Shown here: piece by piece, positions 1 through 6,528 of the stretch
How positions within the stretch are numbered: position 1 is the stretch's first letter
Layout: each line of letters opens with the position of its first letter
Source of the DNA: Gammaproteobacteria bacterium
GTDB taxonomy: Bacteria; Pseudomonadota; Gammaproteobacteria; Eutrophobiales; Eutrophobiaceae
NCBI GenBank assembly: GCA_012270695.1
Contig: JAAXHV010000038.1
Span: 5,836-18,311 of the forward strand
DNA: 12,476 nt
Direction: 5' to 3'
Translations under genes and position numbers: made by a program
Notes under the pieces: generated by a model
The model's input: the letters and a program-made list of their open reading frames with translations, nothing else
Told to the model about the DNA's origin: nothing
The model's database searches: none

Positions 1-83
1 TGACTTAATCAGAGGTTCCTTAAGTCGAATCCATGAAATAATCTTGCCGTCTGGCGCAACGATAGTCATAAGGGGGTTATCAG

Positions 84-1253
84 ATGCAATGGTTACTGAG
101 GGGTGATACGAACCAGGTGGATCTCAATTCACGTATGTCCATCATCGCGATAGTCTATATCGCGGTGATCGCACCCTGTGTCTTCATACTCCAACCGGGT
201 TATGTCCAGGGCCTGGTTGAATACCTGGCATTCAGCGAAGAACAGGCGGGTTATATCGCCTCTGCGGAGATGTTTGGCATCGCCTTCACGACCATCCTGC
301 TCATCTTTATCGAGTCGCGCTTCGATTGGCGCAAACTGGCAGTGTTGTGTCTCATCGTTGCCATGACGGGCAACCTCCTGTCCCTGTCCCTGGTGGATTT
401 CAAGTCGCTGGCGGCGGTGCGCTTCCTCACCGGTATGGGCTCCGGCGGACTGATGTCACTGACCTTCGCCATGATGGGTCTCACTGACAAATCCGACAGG
501 AATTTCGGTTACATCATCACCTGGGTACTGATCTATGGCGCCCTGGGTATCCTGGTTATGCCCACTGCCTTTGCGACCATCGGCATGGACGGTGTCCTGC
601 TGTTCTTTGCCCTGTTCAATGTTTCGGGCCTGTTTTTTACCCGCTACCTGCCACGCTCCGGGGTTCATCACCTGGACCTGTCGGTGCCGGAGGGCGCCAG
701 TTATTCATGGCAGTTGAAAGGGCTGTCCCTGCTTGCCATCCTGGTATACAACACATCCATCGGTATCGTCTGGGCCTACCTGTTCCTGCTCGGGCTGGAA
801 GCGGGTATCGCCGAGCAGACCGTGGCCAATGTCCTGACTGTCTCCCAGTTCCTGGGTATTGCCGGGGCCTTTGTCGCCGTGGTCCTGCAGTTGCGCATCG
901 GCCGTATCATTCCCCTGCAGGTGAGTATCATCGGTACCGCCATCGGCATCTACATCCTGGTGGGCAAGATCGCCCTGTTCCATTTTGCCCTGGGTGTCTG
1001 TCTGTTCAATTTCCTCTGGAACGTGAGCATGCCTTACCTGCTGGCAACACTGGCCTCCTTTGACCGCAGGGGCAAGGTGGTGATTTACGGCATCTGCATG
1101 CAGACGGCAGGTTTTGCCCTCGGCCCCTTCATCGCCGCAACCATACTCGGGGCCAGCAGTTACGACCAGGTATACACCGTGGCGACATTACTGTTTATCG
1201 CCAGCGCCATCGTCCTGCTACCGGGGTTGATTGCACAGAAAAAGTACCTCTAG
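84..1253 (+). CDS. MFS permease (12 membrane helices)
   Basis: The 389-residue product is an inner-membrane major facilitator transporter, probably for a small organic acid or aromatic compound; the substrate cannot be read. Hydrophobic segments lie at about residues 18-38, 54-76, 84-104, 108-132, 142-186 (two helices), 212-236, 246-268, 276-296, 298-322, 332-354 and 362-384. The helix-4 motif RFLTGMGSGG (113-122) is typical of MFS proteins, and RIGR (271-274) sits in the loop between helices 8 and 9. The ATG at 84 follows a strong ribosome-binding site, AGGGGG at 71-76, with a 7-base gap. It is related to the second MFS gene (3362-4537): both have G-x-VWA in helix 7, R-x-GR in the following loop and PY-x(9)-DR-x-G later. 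It lies upstream of the small membrane protein and the RdhA-like gene on the same strand, so it may import their substrate (inference). Confidence 0.88.
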   Translation: MQWLLRGDTNQVDLNSRMSIIAIVYIAVIAPCVFILQPGYVQGLVEYLAFSEEQAGYIASAEMFGIAFTTILLIFIESRFDWRKLAVLCLIVAMTGNLLSLSLVDFKSLAAVRFLTGMGSGGLMSLTFAMMGLTDKSDRNFGYIITWVLIYGALGILVMPTAFATIGMDGVLLFFALFNVSGLFFTRYLPRSGVHHLDLSVPEGASYSWQLKGLSLLAILVYNTSIGIVWAYLFLLGLEAGIAEQTVANVLTVSQFLGIAGAFVAVVLQLRIGRIIPLQVSIIGTAIGIYILVGKIALFHFALGVCLFNFLWNVSMPYLLATLASFDRRGKVVIYGICMQTAGFALGPFIAATILGASSYDQVYTVATLLFIASAIVLLPGLIAQKKYL

Positions 1254-1310
1254 TCCGGGTTTCTCATTTTGAGTGAGTTTTTGTCTCGCGCCAATTATAC
1301 TGCAAATGAA

Positions 1311-1520
1311 ATGTCCGATACTAAAAGTAAATTCGACGTGCGCGGCGGGGGCTTTCTGGCGGAATGCAGGCACACGATTATATTCGCTGCTTATGTACTG
1401 CAGACGTTCCTGGTATGGGTGTTTCTTGGGGGGATGGTACGCCGGGCCTATAGAAAGGCGCGTAAGGACGGGCGTCTGTTTTATGTTGATCGACTGCCGT
1501 CCGGTAAGAACAGCCAGTGA
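1311..1520 (+). CDS. Small single-helix membrane protein, possible anchor/partner of the RdhA-like protein
   Basis: A 69-residue reading frame with one clear hydrophobic segment (about residues 22-41, IIFAAYVLQTFLVWVFLGG) followed by a dense basic stretch (R44, R45, R48, K49, R51, K52, R55). By the positive-inside rule the C-terminus should be cytoplasmic. I chose the ATG at 1311; a TTG at 1269 in the same frame would add 14 residues, and neither has a good ribosome-binding site. Its TGA (1518-1520) overlaps the GTG start of the next gene by four bases (GTGA), so the two are probably translationally coupled. Respiratory reductive dehalogenases are usually encoded beside a small membrane anchor (RdhB), normally with three helices and about 90-100 residues. 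This protein has one helix and no similarity I can recognise, so an anchor role is inferred from position alone. Confidence 0.6.
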   Translation: MSDTKSKFDVRGGGFLAECRHTIIFAAYVLQTFLVWVFLGGMVRRAYRKARKDGRLFYVDRLPSGKNSQ

Positions 1521-2512
1521 GACCCAAGGAACCGCCGGCGCCGGAATACGGTTATGCCTATGTGAACCCACCACGTTCCGGTAATGAGATTAACGGTGTC
1601 GGGGTGCCGAAAAAAACGCCTCCCAGGAAGATCGCGCCGGACGACTTTACCATCCAGGACTATGACTACAAGGACTTGTTCGATTTCTTTTTCATGACGA
1701 TGCCATGGTCGATATTCAAGGAATTCATCCTGGGTATGTTCGAAAGCAGAAAGGCCCGCGGCCGCATCGCCAAAGTTCGTATCGAAGTCGAGGACCCGTC
1801 CTTCATGGCAGGACAGGTCAAGCAAAAGGCAAGGGAGATTGGCTTTGACTGCGTTGGGATCACGGAAGCCAGGGATGAACTGTTGCTTTACGAGGGAGAT
1901 GAACCTTACCCCTACAAGTATGCGATTTGCCTGGGGACAGAACAGGATCGCAAGACAATGGAGCAGGTTCCCCAGCCGGAGGCCGGACTGGAGGTGGTCA
2001 GAACCTATCGCCGGAGTTCTTCCTATACCAACCGGTTGGCTGCCTATATCCGCGCTCTCGGCTGGCCGGCTGAAGCTTTCGCGGTAGGCAGGGATATCCT
2101 GATGATGCCGTCGGCCATACAGGCGGGGCTGGGGCAACTGGGGAAACACGGCTCGTTGATCAACAGGGAACTGGGCTCAAATTTCCGCTTGACCATGGTA
2201 TTGACGGACCTGCCGCTGGCGACCGATGCACCGGTCGATATCGGGGTGGACGATGTTTGCGCGACCTGCCGGGCCTGTACCAGATACTGCCCTCCGGATG
2301 CCATATCCGACGAAAAGACCATGGTCAGGGGAGTAGAGAAGTGGTACGTGGATTATGACCGGTGTGCCTGGTATTTCTCCATGACCACAGGCTGTTCCAT
2401 CTGTGTCGAGGTGTGTCCCTGGTCGGAACCGGGCCGCGGCCCGAAACTGTCCGAGATAGTACTGGCCAGGCGCGGGAAAGACTCCTCCGCCATAGCCTCA
2501 CAACGTGATTAA
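1517..2512 (+). CDS. Reductive-dehalogenase-like (RdhA-like) iron-sulfur protein, no Tat signal
   Basis: The 331-residue product resembles the catalytic subunit of cobalamin-dependent reductive dehalogenases. Visible are the core segment around AAYIRALGW (175-183), GLGQLGKHGSLI (204-215), LTDLPLATDAPVDIGV (229-244), a first 4Fe-4S motif C248-x2-C251-x2-C254-x3-C258-P, then KWYVDYDRC (275-283) and a second cluster from C283 plus C293-x2-C296-x3-C300-PW. The 24-residue spacing between clusters, the short C283-C293 gap and the end soon after the second cluster fit RdhA rather than the related epoxyqueuosine reductase QueG. There is no twin-arginine signal, so it should stay in the cytoplasm, unlike respiratory RdhA. 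The roughly 90-residue N-terminus is proline-rich, then aromatic. The GTG at 1517 is the most 5' start possible, because an in-frame TAA lies at 1505-1507. Y170 and K210 are possible counterparts of the catalytic Tyr and Lys/Arg; this needs an alignment. Dehalogenase activity is not proven. Confidence 0.8.
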   Translation: MRPKEPPAPEYGYAYVNPPRSGNEINGVGVPKKTPPRKIAPDDFTIQDYDYKDLFDFFFMTMPWSIFKEFILGMFESRKARGRIAKVRIEVEDPSFMAGQVKQKAREIGFDCVGITEARDELLLYEGDEPYPYKYAICLGTEQDRKTMEQVPQPEAGLEVVRTYRRSSSYTNRLAAYIRALGWPAEAFAVGRDILMMPSAIQAGLGQLGKHGSLINRELGSNFRLTMVLTDLPLATDAPVDIGVDDVCATCRACTRYCPPDAISDEKTMVRGVEKWYVDYDRCAWYFSMTTGCSICVEVCPWSEPGRGPKLSEIVLARRGKDSSAIASQRD

Positions 2513-2563
2513 CATGACTTCAAAGTCTGTCCAGCTATAGAGAAAACACCTCTGATCGGATTC

Positions 2564-2989
2564 TCACCCAATCTGACTGAAAAATATCGCCGGACTTATG
2601 TTGAAACGTTTGCTCAACGCTTCAATGTGGTTACGCGTCAGCCTGCGTTCGCCACTTAAAATTCTGGATACCAGTGATTTGCTCCCAATCTCCGGCAGGT
2701 CGGCAACTCCAAGGTTATATTGTTCCATGATGACTTTCAGCGTTGCTATAGCACTGTCGAGTTTTTCAATCCGGTCATTGAATGATTTATACTCGGGAGA
2801 TGTATCTTCCCAGCGAGTGATAGATGCAGAAAGCATGTCAATGAGTGGTTTCTGTCTGTCGTAATCCTCTACCAATTCATCCATAAGCGCCAAAGCCTGT
2901 GCATAGTCAGCCTCATTGCTTATATGACTGATAAAAGGCGCCTGAGCGAAGAGATCACAGGCCTGTTCTTTAATGGCCGCAAATCCCAT
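2564..2989 (-). CDS. higA: HigA-type antitoxin with XRE helix-turn-helix
   Basis: The 141-residue protein matches the long (YgjM-like) HigA antitoxins: a helical N-terminal part (about 1-80) followed by a Cro/CI-type helix-turn-helix at about residues 83-138. The latter contains LGVADLPEIGSKSLVSRILS (93-112), then RLTRNHIEALSKRFNISPAIF (family hallmark). In this family the antitoxin neutralises HigB and represses the operon. Its ATG lies one base after the stop of the toxin gene (TGATATG), so it is co-transcribed and probably translationally coupled, in the toxin-first order usual for hig loci. It ends 51 bases from the convergent RdhA-like gene. The locus looks more AT-rich than its neighbours, which suggests separate acquisition. 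Confidence 0.9.
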   Translation of the reverse strand: MGFAAIKEQACDLFAQAPFISHISNEADYAQALALMDELVEDYDRQKPLIDMLSASITRWEDTSPEYKSFNDRIEKLDSAIATLKVIMEQYNLGVADLPEIGSKSLVSRILSGERRLTRNHIEALSKRFNISPAIFFSQIG

Positions 2990-2990
2990 A

Positions 2991-3302
2991 TCAATTCACC
3001 GCTTTGGCATAGCGTCTGGAAAGCTTGTCATATTCGGCATGATTTACGATGTGTTTAACGTACATACGATTATCTTTAAACTCGATAAAAGCAATCAAAC
3101 GCAGGTTGTTACCACCTATATCAATGACCCACCATTTATCCTGATACTTGAAGTTATCCAGCGATGGAAATACCTTCTTCAAATCATCAGGACGCTTAAA
3201 CTCACCTTTGCGCAGAACTTTATAGGTTCTTTCAATCGCTGCCGCATCATTCGGATATTTACTTGCAGCAGCATTAAAAAGCTTCCTGGATATAACGTGC
3301 AC
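2991..3302 (-). CDS. higB: HigB-type mRNA interferase toxin
   Basis: With the GTG at 3302 as start, the 103-residue protein begins MHVISRK and carries the family signature VFPSLDNFKYQDKWWVIDIG (44-63), GGNNLRLIAF (63-72) and the C-terminal YVKHIVNHAEYDKL (81-94). This is the YgjN/HigB branch of the RelE superfamily, ribosome-associated mRNA endonucleases. A longer frame opens at a TTG at 3365, but I prefer 3302 for three reasons: AGGGA lies 5-6 bases upstream, the length matches the family, and the TTG falls inside the -35 box of the promoter that should drive the operon. It is followed after one base by higA. The 103-residue frame looks intact, so the toxin is probably functional (inference). 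Confidence 0.9.
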   Translation of the reverse strand: MHVISRKLFNAAASKYPNDAAAIERTYKVLRKGEFKRPDDLKKVFPSLDNFKYQDKWWVIDIGGNNLRLIAFIEFKDNRMYVKHIVNHAEYDKLSRRYAKAVN

Positions 3303-3309
3303 ACTGTTC

Positions 3310-3344
3310 CCTATATGTTGAGTTTCCTTTTTGTCAACTATAGG
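3310..3344. promoter_or_regulatory. Inverted-repeat operator, probable HigA/HigBA binding site
   Basis: CCTATATGTTGA at 3310-3321 and TCAACTATAGG at 3334-3344 form an imperfect inverted repeat: the outer CCTATA/TATAGG and inner GTTGA/TCAAC arms match, with one extra base in one half. It covers the -10 box and the expected transcription start of higBA, where hig loci usually carry their autorepression site. That HigA binds here is inference. Confidence 0.65.
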
Positions 3345-3365
3345 CGGACGAATGTTCTTTGTCAA
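3337..3365 (-). promoter_or_regulatory. Sigma-70-type promoter for higBA
   Basis: Read on the - strand, TTGACA (+ coordinates 3360-3365) and TATAGT (3337-3342) are separated by exactly 17 bases: a perfect -35 box and a -10 box with five of six consensus positions. Transcription would start near 3330, giving a short leader before the GTG at 3302. The -35 box overlaps the stop codon of the upstream MFS gene, so higBA has its own promoter but may also receive read-through from the central operon. Confidence 0.75.
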
Positions 3366-4537
3366 GCGTCAATGTCAGGAACTGAGTTCGATGGTATCGC
3401 ATCCGGGTCTGAGAGTATCCTGCAAACGATAAAGAACAAATAGGCTGCGAGAACAGGACCTGAAAACCCTATGAAACTCAGCGCTCCCAGAGAAAAATGC
3501 TCAACTGCCAGACCCCCGATGGCGCCGCCAGTTCCATAGCTGAATACCTGGACGGCCAAAGCCGCTGTAGCCAGGTGCCCGCTCCTGTCAATCATCGCAG
3601 CAGTTCCTATTACGTAAGGAAGGACAAAAGACAGCATAAACAGAAATATGAACATCATGGTGATGTAAGACATTGCATCCGTTGAAACAGGAACCAGGCC
3701 ACTGCCTGCGGCAGTGAGAACAGCGCCGCCCACCAAAGGCAGGAATCTGCCAAATCGGACCCCGATAAATCCTGCTGTAAACGATCCGAGCATGGATACC
3801 AACATCCCCAGGCTCATATAGAGGCCAACATCATGCGGGGTGATGCCCGTGGCCAGACCTATTCGTTCTATGAATGCCCAGACTGTACCAACGCCTGCTA
3901 AAAGCAGGAATTCTCCCGCAAAAAATAATGCGATTAACCGGTATATATTGCTGCCCCTCTTCACCATGAAGATTTGCTGTTGATATACCTGTCTGGAGGG
4001 CAGTTTGAGTAATAACAAGATTCCCGGGATAGTTAATACGGCAAACAGCGAAAATAACGCGCGGTGATGCCCGTACGGCAAGAGCCAGGGGAGCGAATAC
4101 ATGATTAAAGCCAGTAATAAAATCACGTAGGCATAGACAAAACCGATCGTGGAATCAGGATTTTTAAAGGAAGATATGGTAATTATGGCTGCTGACAGGC
4201 AAAGTGCGCTGCCCAGGCCAACCGCCACACGGAGGATAAAGAGCAGGGCAAAGATATCGGTTAGCGCAGTCAGTAACTGCCCGGTGGCGGCGATCATTAC
4301 GCCACAAATCGCCATTTCCCGGGGCGTCATTCGGACCGCCCCTAAAGCGACGGCAAGCATGCAACAACCGATAGTAACGATCTCAGCAGAACCCAACAGG
4401 CCGGCAGCAGCTTCACCCAGACCCAGCCCATCGATCAAGGCACCGATCTGAAATGGCATCATCATGGAACCGAGTTCGCCGAAGAATACGCCGGCGACGA
4501 GAGAACAAAACAATAATATAAAACCCTTGCTATACAT
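3362..4537 (-). CDS. MFS permease, second copy, last gene of the acyl-CoA operon
   Basis: The 391-residue, very hydrophobic protein has about 12 membrane helices. The helix-4 segment is LRVAVGLGSALCLSAA (102-117), the helix-7 segment GTVWAF (217-222), and the loop between helices 8 and 9 RFGR (261-264). It is a diverged relative of the MFS gene at 84-1253: besides G-x-VWA and R-x-GR, both carry AG-x3-SAE in helix 2 and PY-x(9)-DR-x-G near helix 10. The ATG at 4537 follows the acyl-CoA dehydrogenase B gene by 33 bases, with GGA about 8 bases further upstream. Its position at the end of the CoA operon suggests that it imports the acid that the operon activates. The substrate is unknown. Confidence 0.85.
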   Translation of the reverse strand: MYSKGFILLFCSLVAGVFFGELGSMMMPFQIGALIDGLGLGEAAAGLLGSAEIVTIGCCMLAVALGAVRMTPREMAICGVMIAATGQLLTALTDIFALLFILRVAVGLGSALCLSAAIITISSFKNPDSTIGFVYAYVILLLALIMYSLPWLLPYGHHRALFSLFAVLTIPGILLLLKLPSRQVYQQQIFMVKRGSNIYRLIALFFAGEFLLLAGVGTVWAFIERIGLATGITPHDVGLYMSLGMLVSMLGSFTAGFIGVRFGRFLPLVGGAVLTAAGSGLVPVSTDAMSYITMMFIFLFMLSFVLPYVIGTAAMIDRSGHLATAALAVQVFSYGTGGAIGGLAVEHFSLGALSFIGFSGPVLAAYLFFIVCRILSDPDAIPSNSVPDIDA

Positions 4538-4570
4538 TTCTTTATTCCATTATTAAGTTCTTCCGAATTG

Positions 4571-5641
4571 TTATATTGCCGTGATTGTCGGCCACAGCTC
4601 CGTACTTCCCTCACGGCAGACCAGGTATCCCAGCTTTGATGCCCAATCCGATGTTGAACCAAAATCATCGCACCATGACCAGAGCCGCCTGGTGAACTGG
4701 TGCAAAGGATATTCTCTTGCAAAACCCATGGCGCCATGAACCTGGTGAGCAATCTTCGTACCCCTGGCAGCCGCTTCACCACAGCGGATCTTGGCTGCCG
4801 CAATGGCAAATTCCGTACGGCTGTCATCAATTCCGAACCTGACCCACTGCATCAACCCATTTTCGGCAGCACACTGCGCCGCTGCCGCTTCTTCAGCCAA
4901 CACGGCAACGTTGTGTTGCACTGCCTGGAACCCCGCAATTGGCCGGTCGAACTGTTTTCGCTCCTGGGCGTACTCAACCGTCATCTCCAGTATCCGCTCC
5001 AATGCACCCGCCATCTGCAGGCTTCGGACCTGGGCGCCTACCCTGAGTAAGGCTTCAATCAACCCGGGATATTTGCATTTCCTGATGACGTTCACATCAA
5101 GCTCATTAAAACGGATATCGTTCAACGGTTCGCCGGCCAGGTTCCTGCCGTTTGACAGTTGGGCATCCATTTTAGGGACGGATACGATGGCAAATTCATT
5201 ATCACAGGGCACGATAACGATGATCTGCTCAACCTCGGCTGCATAAGGCACCTGGTAAACCACGCCGTTCAGCCTGCCGTCCGGAGTCAGGGCCACGGAA
5301 CCTGCATGGTTAACGGGGGCCATGGTCAGGGATGTTACAGGAACTTCACAGCCTGTCCGGGCTAACAGCCAGCCGGAAATCAACGTTTCGCATAGCGGCG
5401 CCGGTACCGCGTACTTGCCGGCCAGTCTCAGGACAGGCGCGCAATCGACGACAGAAAAGCCCGCGCCCCCATAATCTTCCTGCACCCAGGCCCAGGGGAT
5501 GGCAGTTTCGCATAGCACATTCCAAAGTTGTTCCTGCGGTTCGCCTTCTTCTGCCCGGTTGATGACATCAGGGGTACTCAATTCGGAGAATATCCGCATT
5601 ACCGTATTGACCAGTACCGAGTCTGTCTCGCTCTGTGCCAT
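4571..5641 (-). CDS. Acyl-CoA dehydrogenase B (FadE-like; possible partner subunit)
   Basis: The 356-residue flavoprotein of the acyl-CoA dehydrogenase family has an N-terminal helical domain containing PWAWVQEDYGGAGF (49-62), a middle beta domain that looks shortened and diverged, and a C-terminal helical domain. The latter contains ERKQFDRPIAGFQAVQH (227-243, the usual FAD-contact motif) and HQVHGAMGFAREYPLHQFTRR (299-319), then WSWCDDFGS. The TEPxAGSD-type flavin loop is not evident. No Glu sits in an EGT-type motif at the C-terminal catalytic position. Such incomplete subunits are typical of bacterial heteromeric FadE pairs, for example the alpha2beta2 dehydrogenases of mycobacterial cholesterol side-chain breakdown. 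Acyl-CoA dehydrogenase A, in the same operon, is the obvious candidate partner (inference). The ATG at 5641 is 9 bases after the crotonase stop. Confidence 0.85.
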   Translation of the reverse strand: MAQSETDSVLVNTVMRIFSELSTPDVINRAEEGEPQEQLWNVLCETAIPWAWVQEDYGGAGFSVVDCAPVLRLAGKYAVPAPLCETLISGWLLARTGCEVPVTSLTMAPVNHAGSVALTPDGRLNGVVYQVPYAAEVEQIIVIVPCDNEFAIVSVPKMDAQLSNGRNLAGEPLNDIRFNELDVNVIRKCKYPGLIEALLRVGAQVRSLQMAGALERILEMTVEYAQERKQFDRPIAGFQAVQHNVAVLAEEAAAAQCAAENGLMQWVRFGIDDSRTEFAIAAAKIRCGEAAARGTKIAHQVHGAMGFAREYPLHQFTRRLWSWCDDFGSTSDWASKLGYLVCREGSTELWPTITAI

Positions 5642-5650
5642 AACCGGTAT

Positions 5651-6460
5651 TTATTCCCCGGAAAATTCGGGCGGACGTCTTTCCGCTGAAGCGCTTATTC
5701 CTTCCTTGAAATCCGAAGTTGTCTTAAGACTCGTTTGCTCGGACAGTTCATGTTCAATTGCCGAAGGGAGTTCAACGAGAAGTTTCTGGCGCTGGGTCTT
5801 CCTGATTGCCTGCACCGCCAGCGGAGCAGACTGTGAAATCTCGGCAGCGAGCGTTAAGGCTGTATTTCGAACATCCTGTTTCGCTACCAACTGATCCGCC
5901 AGGCCTGTTGATACCGCTGTCTCACCATCAATACGCCTGCCGGTGAACAGCATCAGGTTTGCCTGATTATGCCCGACCAGCCGCGGTAAGGTAATACTCA
6001 GACCGAAGCCATGATGGAAGCCTAACCGGGAAAAATTGGCGCTGAATCTCGCTTCGGCGCAGGTAATACGAAAATCTGCTACCAGCGCAAGGCCCAAACC
6101 ACCTCCGATTGCCGCGCCCTGGACCGCTGCCACTACAGGTTTGCCGGATTGATACAGACGCAAAGCATGCTCATAGAGTGTTTTCACCTCCGCCTGACTT
6201 GTCTGCTCCTGCCCCGCTATCCTGTGCGGCTTGTTGAACTGGAAGCCGGCGCAGAAATGTTTACCCCTGGAACATTGTACGATGGCGCGACAAACCGGGT
6301 CGGCGTCGAGTTCTTCATAAATGTCGGCAAGCCGGCGGATCAGTCCTGCGTCAAAATAGTTATCAGGAGGGCGGCAGATCTCGACGATCGCAACGTAACC
6401 CTCGAAATCCAGGTTAATGTCCGGACTATTTGTTGTTTGTTCTTTCATGCTGCTGTTCAC
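5651..6460 (-). CDS. Crotonase-fold protein (enoyl-CoA hydratase/isomerase family) lacking both hydratase glutamates
   Basis: The 269-residue protein has the crotonase fold: the CoA/oxyanion-hole segment GKHFCAGFQF (66-75), the second oxyanion segment GAAIGGGLGLALVADFRI (115-132) and the C-terminal FKEGISASAERRPPEFSG (251-268). Rat mitochondrial enoyl-CoA hydratase has catalytic Glu144 in GGCELA and Glu164 in QPE. Here those places are G123 and, by alignment, F143 (within FSANFSRLGFHHGFG). It is therefore unlikely to be a standard hydratase and may be an isomerase, hydrolase, C-C lyase or dehalogenase of the superfamily. The start is uncertain: GTG at 6460 or ATG at 6448, neither with a clear ribosome-binding site. 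It lies 9 bases before acyl-CoA dehydrogenase B and 68 bases after the CoA synthetase. Confidence 0.85.
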   Translation of the reverse strand: MNSSMKEQTTNSPDINLDFEGYVAIVEICRPPDNYFDAGLIRRLADIYEELDADPVCRAIVQCSRGKHFCAGFQFNKPHRIAGQEQTSQAEVKTLYEHALRLYQSGKPVVAAVQGAAIGGGLGLALVADFRITCAEARFSANFSRLGFHHGFGLSITLPRLVGHNQANLMLFTGRRIDGETAVSTGLADQLVAKQDVRNTALTLAAEISQSAPLAVQAIRKTQRQKLLVELPSAIEHELSEQTSLKTTSDFKEGISASAERRPPEFSGE

Positions 6461-6528
6461 TCACCCGGGTATCCCATTTCCCTGTTCGCTGGTTTGTGGA
6501 ATTATTTGGTACATAGTCTCCGAGTTAA

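Noticed and set aside
1..69. Open frame on the - strand from an ATG at 69 running off the left edge (23 codons), and a + strand frame from 2 to 106.
   Set aside because: Neither has a ribosome-binding site or a recognisable protein pattern, and both are too short to judge. One may be the end of a neighbouring gene, but the sequence cannot decide.
1517..2512. Epoxyqueuosine reductase (QueG) as the identity of the iron-sulfur protein.
   Set aside because: QueG has a longer gap before its second cluster and a C-terminal repeat domain. Here the spacing and the short C-terminus fit RdhA.
2513..2563. Possible terminator between the convergent RdhA-like and higA genes (GACTT-CA-AAGTC).
   Set aside because: A five-base stem with a two-base loop and no T run is too weak to call.
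3303..3365. N-terminal extension of HigB from the TTG at 3365.
   Set aside because: The start falls in the -35 box and the extension is absent from the family. The GTG at 3302 has a good ribosome-binding site.
2973..3443. 156-codon open frame on the + strand across higB.
   Set aside because: It is antisense to a clear HigB gene and its promoter, and its translation resembles no protein.
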